A stretch of 64,000 nucleotides of DNA, taken from NCBI GenBank assembly GCA_016745215.1, contig CP050890.1, forward strand, positions 7,006,001 to 7,070,000. The letters run 5' to 3'. The translations under genes and the position numbers were made by a program. Of this stretch, positions 57,339 to 64,000 are shown piece after piece. The first letter of the stretch is position 1. Each line of letters begins with the position of its first letter. The DNA is from Thiohalocapsa sp. PB-PSB1. Lineage in GTDB: Bacteria; Pseudomonadota; Gammaproteobacteria; Chromatiales; Chromatiaceae. The notes below the pieces were generated by a model that did no database searches, had not been told where the DNA came from, and saw only the letters and a program-made list of their open reading frames with translations.

Positions 57339-59750
57339 ATGCCATCAAAGAGGATTAAGATCGTGAACACGAAGGCAACCAATATCAATCCAACCCCACT
57401 CGCGCCGGAACTGCTGAACAAAATCGACGCCTATTGGCGTGCTTGCAACTATCTGGCAGTCGGTATGATCTATCTGCGCGATAATCCATTATTGAAGGAG
57501 CCGCTGAAAGAGGAACATTTAAAGAATCGACTGCTTGGCCACTGGGGGGCCAGCCCGGGCCTGGCCTTCATGTACGTTCACATGAACCGTATTATTGTCG
57601 AGCACCAACAGCAGGCGATCTTCCTGGCCGGCCCTGGCCATGGTGCACCGGGCGTGCTGGGACCGGTCTATCTTGAAGGTACCTACTCCGAGATCTACCC
57701 GAATAAGAGCGAAGACGAACATGGTCTGCGTGCTTTTTTCAAACAATTTTCGTTTCCAGGTGGCATTGGCTCTCATTGCACTCCGGAGACCCCCGGATCT
57801 ATCCATGAGGGGGGCGAGCTCGGTTACTCCATCTCGCATGCCTTCGGCGCTGCTTTCGATAACCCGGATCTGCTGGTTACGGTCGCAGTCGGTGACGGTG
57901 AGGCCGAAACTGGACCGCTGGCCACCAGTTGGCACTCGGCCAAATTCCTGAACCCGATCCGCGACGGTGCGGTGCTGCCAATCCTGCATCTGAACGGCTA
58001 TAAAATCAATAACCCGACATTGCTCTCGCGCATTCCCAATGACGAGCTTGCAAGCCTGCTGCGAGGCTACGGCTGGACGCCGTACTTTGTTGAAGGTGAC
58101 CAGCCCCTGGAGATGCACCAAAAAATGGCCGCGACGCTGGATGCCTGCTATACCGAGATCAAAGCGCTGCAAAACGAGGCGCGCAGCAGCGGCGAGGCGC
58201 GGCGTTGTCACTGGCCGATGATCGTGCTGCGTACGCCCAAAGGCTGGACCGGCCCGGATCAGGTTGACGGCCATAAGGTGGAGGGTTTCTGGCGCGCGCA
58301 TCAGGTGCCGCTGTCCGGCATGCACAATAATCCCGAGCACCTGAAGCAGCTTGAAGACTGGATGAAGAGTTACAAGCCGGAGGAATTGTTCGACGAAAAA
58401 GGTCGGCTAAGGGAAGACCTCCGCAGTCTGGCGCCAAAGGGCAATCTGCGCATGAGCGCTAACCCGCATGCCAACGGCGGCCTGTTGCGGCGCGCGCTAC
58501 GTTTGCCGGATTTCCGTGACTATGCGATTCCTGTTGACCGGCCCGGCACCACTCGGCATATGAACACCAAGCCGGTTGGCTATCTGCTTCGAGACATCAT
58601 GGCTCGTAATATGGATAATTTCCGTATCTTCGGGCCGGACGAGAACACGTCGAATAAGCTCGACGCAGTCTATGATGTATCAAAAAAGCTCTGGCTCTGC
58701 GATTACATGGCAGAAGACGCCGACGGTGGCGAGCTTGCGACAGACGGGCGCGTATTGGAGATGCTCTCCGAACATACGTTGGAGGGCTGGTACGAGGGCT
58801 ATGTATTGACCGGCCGGCACGGCTTTTTTGCCACCTACGAGGCATTTGTACATGTGATCGACAGCATGTATAACCAGCATGCCAAGTGGCTGGCCATTTG
58901 TGAGCAAATCCCCTGGCGCGCGCGCATCTCGTCGCTCAACCTACTGATCACCTCCACGGTTTGGCGTCAGGACCACAATGGCTTTACCCATCAGGATCCT
59001 GGTTTTCTGGACGTGGTGGTGAATAAAAACCCCGAGGTCACGCGCATTTATTTACCACCGGACGTCAATACCCTGCTGTCGACGGTCAATCATTGTTTGC
59101 AAAGCCGCGATGACATCAATGTCATCGTTGCCGACAAGCAGAATCATTTACAGTATTTGGACATGGACGCGGCGATCAAACACTGCACCAAGGGTCTTGG
59201 CATCTGGGAATGGGCCAGCAACGACCAGGGCAGCGAGCCGGATGCAGTGCTGGTGGGCTGCGGCGACATACCCACCAAAGAGGCGCTGGCTGCTACAGCA
59301 TTACTGCGCCAGCACTTCGATGACGTGAAGATCCGTTTCATCAATGTCATCGACCTGTTTAAGATCCAATCCGCTGGTGAGCATCCCCACGGATTGAGCG
59401 ATGCGGACTTCGACAGCCTGTTCACCAAGGATCGCCCCATCATATTCAACTTTCACGGTTATCCCTGGCTGATCCATCGTCTCGCCTATCGCCGCACTAA
59501 TCATAGGAATCTGCACGTACGCGGATACAAGGAAAAGGGCAACATCAATACACCGCTGGAACTGGCCATCAGTAATGAGATCGACCGATTTACGCTGGCC
59601 ATGGACGTGATCAAGCGCGTGCCGCGCTTGCAGGTAGCCGGCGCTCATGTCATGGAGCGGCTGAAGGATCTACAGATTGAATGCCGTAATTATGCCTACG
59701 AGGAGGGGATCGACAAGCCGGAGGTGGACGAGTGGATCTGGCCTGACTGA
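57339..59750 (+). CDS. xfp: Phosphoketolase (xylulose-5-phosphate/fructose-6-phosphate)
   Basis: 803 residues from ATG 57339; a GTG at 57363 with AGAGG before it is an alternative. ThDP-dependent enzyme that cleaves xylulose-5-P or fructose-6-P with phosphate to acetyl-P. Visible: LGHWGASPGLAFMYVHMNRI, the ThDP-site GPGHGAPGVLGPVYLEGTYSEIYP (family-signature region), HEGGELGYSISHAFGAAFDNP, GDGEAETGPLATSWHS and QDHNGFTHQDPGF. Length is standard. It is followed 107 bp later by glycogen phosphorylase, as in storage-polymer and bifid-shunt gene sets, so acetyl-P would be drawn from stored glycogen. Confidence 0.95.
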   Translation: MPSKRIKIVNTKATNINPTPLAPELLNKIDAYWRACNYLAVGMIYLRDNPLLKEPLKEEHLKNRLLGHWGASPGLAFMYVHMNRIIVEHQQQAIFLAGPGHGAPGVLGPVYLEGTYSEIYPNKSEDEHGLRAFFKQFSFPGGIGSHCTPETPGSIHEGGELGYSISHAFGAAFDNPDLLVTVAVGDGEAETGPLATSWHSAKFLNPIRDGAVLPILHLNGYKINNPTLLSRIPNDELASLLRGYGWTPYFVEGDQPLEMHQKMAATLDACYTEIKALQNEARSSGEARRCHWPMIVLRTPKGWTGPDQVDGHKVEGFWRAHQVPLSGMHNNPEHLKQLEDWMKSYKPEELFDEKGRLREDLRSLAPKGNLRMSANPHANGGLLRRALRLPDFRDYAIPVDRPGTTRHMNTKPVGYLLRDIMARNMDNFRIFGPDENTSNKLDAVYDVSKKLWLCDYMAEDADGGELATDGRVLEMLSEHTLEGWYEGYVLTGRHGFFATYEAFVHVIDSMYNQHAKWLAICEQIPWRARISSLNLLITSTVWRQDHNGFTHQDPGFLDVVVNKNPEVTRIYLPPDVNTLLSTVNHCLQSRDDINVIVADKQNHLQYLDMDAAIKHCTKGLGIWEWASNDQGSEPDAVLVGCGDIPTKEALAATALLRQHFDDVKIRFINVIDLFKIQSAGEHPHGLSDADFDSLFTKDRPIIFNFHGYPWLIHRLAYRRTNHRNLHVRGYKEKGNINTPLELAISNEIDRFTLAMDVIKRVPRLQVAGAHVMERLKDLQIECRNYAYEEGIDKPEVDEWIWPD

Positions 59751-59857
59751 GCCGGGAACCAGAGCCTGGCGGCCAAGGGACGAAGACGAAACCGTCCTGT
59801 CCCTTGACCGTGTCGCCAACCAGAAGTCAAACACCCCCAGCATCACACGGACCAGCC

Positions 59858-62488
59858 ATGACAGCACAAACCGCATCTCTACCCCATGAGCATACCCGCA
59901 CCGGCCTGTCGAAAGAGGCACTGAAAAATGCCTACATCGATAATCTATTCTATGTGCAAGGGCGCTTTCCCGATGTGGCCGTTCCAAACGACCTCTATAT
60001 GGCCGCTGCCTATACCGTGCGCGACCGGATGCTGGAACGCTGGATCAAATCGGCGCAGACGTTCAAGGAACATAATTCGCGCACGGTTTGCTATCTGTCG
60101 GCGGAATTCCTGCTCGGCCCACACCTGGCCAACAACATGCTCAATCTCGGCATCACCGAGATTGCCCGCGAAGCCGGCGAGGAATTGAATCTGAATTTCG
60201 AGCAGATCCTAGAAACCGAGGAAGAGCCTGGCTTGGGCAATGGTGGCCTGGGTCGGCTTGCGGCCTGCTACATGGATTCCCTGGCGACCTTGCAGATCCC
60301 GGCTATCGGCTACGGCATCCGCTACGAATTCGGCATCTTCGACCAGGTTATCGTCGATGGCTGGCAGGTGGAAAAAGGCGATACCTGGCTGAAAAATGGC
60401 AACCCCTGGGAAATTCGGCGGCCTAAACTCTCGTTCTCGGTAGGATTTGGCGGTCGCACCGAGCAATACATCGACCAACAACATAATCTACGCACGCGCT
60501 GGCGACCCGATCTGGTGGTCAATGGTATTGCCTACGATACGCCAATCCTAGGCTATGGCGTCGACAATGCGAACCTGCTGCGGCTGTGGAAATCGGAAGC
60601 GCCGGAATCCTTCGATTTTCAGGCGTTCAATGTTGGCGACTACTATGGCGCGGTGCACGCAAAAATGGAGGCTGAGACGATTTCCAAGGTTCTGTATCCC
60701 AACGATGAACCCGAGGCTGGCAAGGAACTGCGCCTGAAACAACAGTTTTTCTTCGTTTCCTGTTCGCTGCAGGACATGCTGCGCCTGCAGCTCAGCAACG
60801 CCGGCAATCTGGACCGCTTTCACGAAAAATTTGCGATACAGCTCAACGACACTCACCCAGCATTGGCGGTCGCCGAATTAATGCGGCTATTGATGGATCT
60901 GCATGGCATGGGTTGGGAAAGTGCCTGGGAAATCACCCGCAACACCTGCCACTTCACCAACCATACGCTATTGCCCGAAGCATTGGAGACCTGGCCAATC
61001 CCGCTGTTCGAGCGACTCCTGCCGCGGCACCTGGAAATCATCTATGAGATCAACCGTCAATTCTTAGACCAGGTTCGGGTGCGCTTTCTCGGCGACGATG
61101 CGCGCGTAGCTCGACTATCACTGATCGGTGAAGAAGGCGAGCGTAGGGTGCGCATGGCACATCTCGCCGCAGTCGGCAGCAATGCCATCAATGGCGTAGC
61201 CGCATTACACACCGAGCTGCTCAAATCCACCGTCATGCGCGATTTCTATGAGTTATGGCCGGAAAAATTCCAGAATGTGACCAATGGCGTCACGCCGCGA
61301 CGCTTCATTGCGATCAGCAATCCGCGCCTGGCGAAACTGATCACCGAAATCTGCGAAGATCCCAGCTGGTTGCGTGATTTGGTCCAGTTGCGCCAATTGG
61401 AGACGCACGCCGAAGATCATGCATTACAAGAACGCTGGCGGGCCGTCAAAACCGCGGCCAAGCAGGATCTTGCCAACTGGCTTGGTCAACGCACCGGGTG
61501 GCCTTGTTCATAAGCTCGGCCAAGCCTTGAGAGTTAACCTCGAACGGCGCAGTATTTTAACCTTAAAACCAAAACCTTACGGAAAAGCCCCACGCACCTG
61601 CTCGTCACTTGGTCGGAGTTATGAACAAGGCCCACCGGGTTCACGCCAGACCCGCAGACCCTGTTCGATGTGCAAGCCAAACGCATTCATGAATACAAGC
61701 GTCAACACCTGAATTTGTTGCACATCATTTATCTGTACGAACAGCTGAAGCAGAACCCGAACATCGAGATGACACCGCGCACCTTCATCTTCGGTGGCAA
61801 GGCGGCACCGGGCTATTTCATGGCCAAGCTCATCATCAAACTGGTCAACGCGGTCGGCGAAGTGATTAACAATGATCCCCAGGTCCACGGTCATCTGCGA
61901 GTGATCTTCATGCCGGATTTCAATGTGAAGAATGGCCAGCGCCTGTATCCGGCGGCGGATCTGTCAGAACAAATCTCATTGGCCGGCAAAGAAGCTTCCG
62001 GCACCGGCAATATGAAGTTTTCAATGAACGGCGCCTTAACCATCGGCACCCTGGATGGTGCCAATATCGAAATCCGCGATGAGGTTGGTCATGACAACTT
62101 TTTTCTGTTCGGCCTCACCGCCGCGCAGGTGCAGCAACGCCAGGCGGAGGGTTACCAACCTTGGGAAATATACAGCGGCAACGACCAGCTCAGATCCGCG
62201 ATCGACTTGATCGCATCCGGCTTGTTCAGCCACGGCGACACCGAGCTTTTTCGCCCGCTGACAGAAAATCTGATCCACACCGATCCGTTCATGGTGCTGG
62301 CAGATTTCCAAGCCTATCTGGACTGTCAAAGACTGGTCGAACATGCCTACCGCGCCCACCACCACTGGGATCGAATGTCTATCCTCAATACCGCACGTAT
62401 CGGCAAGTTCTCGTCTGATCGTTCGGTACAGGATTATGCCGAGCGGATCTGGCAGGTACAACCCGTGCTGGTTGAGTCGTCTGCTTAG
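59858..62488 (+). pseudogene. glgP: Glycogen phosphorylase interrupted by a 133-bp MITE
   Basis: Two halves of one gene: 59858-61499 and 61641-62488. The first has LGNGGLGRLAACYMDSLATL, EFGIFDQVIVDGWQ and AIQLNDTHPALAVAELMRLL. The second has DVQAKRIHEYKRQHLNLLHI and the PLP-binding SGTGNMKFSMNGALTIGTLD. The MITE brings a TAA (61511-61513) in frame after RTGWPCS. Removing the 133-bp element plus one 8-bp duplicate (141 bp, 47 codons) restores RTGFTPDPQTLFDVQ exactly. The truncated product lacks the PLP lysine and must be inactive. A separate second-half product would need its own start. The stop TAG is followed by GCGATTTC, like the end of the composite repeat. Confidence 0.92.
61500..61632. 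mobile_element. 133-bp MITE with perfect 14-bp inverted repeats and 8-bp target duplication
   Basis: GGCCTTGTTCATAA (61500-61513) and TTATGAACAAGGCC (61619-61632) are perfect inverted repeats. CACCGGGT is directly repeated at 61492-61499 and 61633-61640. The interior is AT-rich (TATTTTAACCTTAAAACC) and non-coding. GG-starting ends and an 8-bp duplication would fit ISL3-type transposition, but that assignment is an inference. No other copy was noticed in the window. Confidence 0.92.
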
Positions 62489-62500
62489 GCGATTTCTGCG

Positions 62501-62688
62501 CATTGGATAAGACCCATTGCGCAAACAGTCCGATGTTGGATAAGCCATGCTTAACCTATAAAAATATCAAGATGACAACCAACAAACATTGGATAAAATC
62601 TATTGCGCAAACAGTCCGATATTGGATTAGCAATGCCTTAACCTATAAAACCGCCACCTATGGAAACATCAAAATGACAGCCAACAAA
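62501..62688. repeat. Tandem duplication of the lipase leader and start codon
   Basis: Unit 1 (62501-62586) and unit 2 (62587-62688) share CATTGGATAA, ATTGCGCAAACAGTCCGAT, TTGGATTAGCAATGC-like sequence, CTTAACCTATAAAA and ATCAARATGACARCCAACAAA. Unit 2 has about 16 extra bases (CCGCCACCTATGGAAA) before the last block. Each unit carries an ATG (62572, 62674), both in frame with the lipase, so the duplication could give two start sites. Confidence 0.8.
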
Positions 62689-63531
62689 CAAGTTGACACG
62701 CAAAAAACCATGCTCAACGAGGGTACTGCTTACTGGATGGCACGCATCGCCCAATCGGTGTATCAACGCAAAGAAAAAGACGGCGACAAGACATTTCCAG
62801 ACGAAGCTGGCATTCTTGAGACTCTCAAGAGTGAAGATGACGGCTTTCTCGACGTGAAGGGCTTTTCAAAGAAAAGTGCGCAAGGCTGCGTCATCGAGCA
62901 TCAGGACTATCTTTGCTTTGGCTTCCGCGGCACGGACGAAATCGCGGACTGGCTGGATAATTTCGCTGTAAGCCGTGAGAGTGCGCTGTTCGGTGAATTC
63001 CACAGCGGCTTTTGGCACTCCACCGAGGATCTCTTCGGCGACATGATGAAGCGCTATCGGGCTATCCGCGCCAGCGCTCCAACCGATGAGGAAGGTAACC
63101 GCCTGCGCCGTCCCCTGTTTATCACCGGGCACAGCCTCGGCGGGGCCATGGCTACCATTACGGCAGCACATTTTGTCTACCATGATCTTCCTTTCATGGC
63201 GGCTTACACTTTCGGTCAGCCCCGCGCGATGACTTATGATACGGCACGCATATTTAACAGCTGGACTTCCAACCGCTTCTATCGTTTTCATAATAACAAC
63301 GACCTAGTACCGCGTGTGCCCGGCCGCATCATGGGCTATAGCCACGTCGGCCAACTGATCTACATTAAAAGCGATGGCGAATTGCACAATGACGCCGGCT
63401 TTTGGCTGCGCTTTCTCGATGCCATCGAGGGTGCCGTGGAAGAGGCTGGTAAAAAGGGCATCGATGGCATCAAAGATCATGGGATGGACAAATACGTCGC
63501 TGCTGTAGAGACATGGAACAAGCAGTTCTGA
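62674..63531 (+). CDS. Class 3 (Fungal lipase-type) alpha/beta hydrolase
   Basis: 285 residues from ATG 62674. The nucleophile elbow is FITGHSLGGAMATI (Ser154). The oxyanion/early motif CFGFRGTDEIADWLDN and FGQPRAMTYD, NNNDLVPRVPG (catalytic Asp) and GYSHVG (possible catalytic His) are typical of Lipase_3 proteins. No signal peptide, so it is probably intracellular unless secreted by another route. It likely hydrolyses lipid or polyester ester bonds; the natural substrate is unknown. An upstream in-frame ATG (62572) in the duplicated leader could extend it by 34 residues. Confidence 0.88.
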   Translation: MTANKQVDTQKTMLNEGTAYWMARIAQSVYQRKEKDGDKTFPDEAGILETLKSEDDGFLDVKGFSKKSAQGCVIEHQDYLCFGFRGTDEIADWLDNFAVSRESALFGEFHSGFWHSTEDLFGDMMKRYRAIRASAPTDEEGNRLRRPLFITGHSLGGAMATITAAHFVYHDLPFMAAYTFGQPRAMTYDTARIFNSWTSNRFYRFHNNNDLVPRVPGRIMGYSHVGQLIYIKSDGELHNDAGFWLRFLDAIEGAVEEAGKKGIDGIKDHGMDKYVAAVETWNKQF

Positions 63532-63591
63532 GCTAGGGGAAATAAGATCAAAAACTGAATTGCATCTGAAAATTAGAGGAAGTATAAACGG

Positions 63592-64000
63592 GTGCTGCCT
63601 GCGTAGAATGTTCAGCTATTCAACCAGAATGGAGTTTGATTCATATTCTTTGATGGCAGTGCCCGGCAAACATCCACCCAGCAAACATCCACCCAGCAAA
63701 CATCAGGTTTCTCACGCCCTGATGTCATGTCTTGTCGATCCCGATCCCGATTCCAATCCCGATCAATTAGCGCTGAGCGGATTGCACCCTGGGGTATCTT
63801 CAGTTCATTTGTCGAGAAGACAGTAAGTGGCCTACAGCCTTTCTCCCGGGAAAGGCGCGGTGCTCGCGTCCGATCCGCTGGCATCGCCTGCCGGGTCGCA
63901 CGCATGCGGGCTCTCCTATGCCGATCGGCTCCCGCGGCGCGTAAAGCTCCGCTTGCGGGCGAGGCACCTTAGCTCTTCTGCGCACTCTGCGTCTCTGCGG
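63592..64000. repeat. Composite intergenic repeat, copy F (runs off the window)
   Basis: Begins CTGCCTGCGTAGAATGTTCA and ATTCAACCAGAATGGAGTT as in copies A and C. It has a 15-bp tandem (GCAAACATCCACCCA twice, about 63666-63695), the CATCAGG/CCTGATG hairpin, the GATCCC tandem (about 63737-63764), GGTATCTTCAGTTCATTTGT and the CTCTGCGTCTCTGCGG block at the right edge. No gene is supported in this stretch. Confidence 0.7.

Overview
The window looks like the chromosome of a Gammaproteobacterium, probably Chromatiales or a nearby sulfur-oxidizing or storage-polymer-accumulating lineage. This is inferred from the order pilM-N-O-P-Q, aroK, aroB, gltB, gltD, from a Pro-Arg-His-Lys tRNA cluster, and from a glycogen phosphorylase next to a phosphoketolase. 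Genus and species cannot be read from the sequence. The genome is rich in mobile DNA, with many relics and several recently broken genes.

Layout. 1-8.9 kb is an insertion-sequence pile-up around one large glycosyltransferase gene (3460-6033). It holds two copies of an amber-interrupted IS, an IS66-like element with an 8-bp target duplication, and an IS4-like element inserted in the second IS copy. 8.9-20 kb alternates single genes (periplasmic cyclophilin, YedK/HMCES-type protein, PhoD-like phosphatase, outer-membrane protein, SMR transporter) with a dispersed composite intergenic repeat. It also contains an operon encoding a periplasmic trypsin-like protease fused to a formylglycine-generating-enzyme-like domain plus two unknown envelope proteins. 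20-34 kb is core: glutamate synthase, shikimate-pathway genes and type IV pilus assembly genes, all on the minus strand. 34-38.7 kb has citrate synthase, ribosomal protein L31 and four tRNAs.

39.7-46.3 kb carries the most unusual cluster. It has a small secreted/anchored protein, a FecR-TPR-beta-barrel fusion protein, and, directly abutting it, a CHASE2 class III nucleotide cyclase whose base-specifying residues are non-canonical. 46.4-49.3 kb has a GNAT acetyltransferase with a damaged start and a NfeD/SPFH/small-protein/PsiE-like membrane cluster in which the SPFH gene has an in-frame amber codon. 50-56 kb is a glycan-modification cluster (GT39, GtrA, GT2, sugar isomerase, SDR) interspersed with IS630 and IS66 relics. 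56.5-63.5 kb has a DUF697-like protein, phosphoketolase, a glycogen phosphorylase interrupted by a 133-bp MITE with perfect 14-bp ends and an 8-bp target duplication, and a class 3 lipase with a duplicated leader. The last 400 bases are another copy of the composite repeat.

Functionally, the envelope dominates: pili, glycans, periplasmic folding and proteolysis, outer-membrane barrels and second-messenger signalling. Central carbon and nitrogen metabolism (gltA, gltBD, xfp, glgP) fills much of the rest. No CRISPR array, rRNA operon or prophage module was seen.
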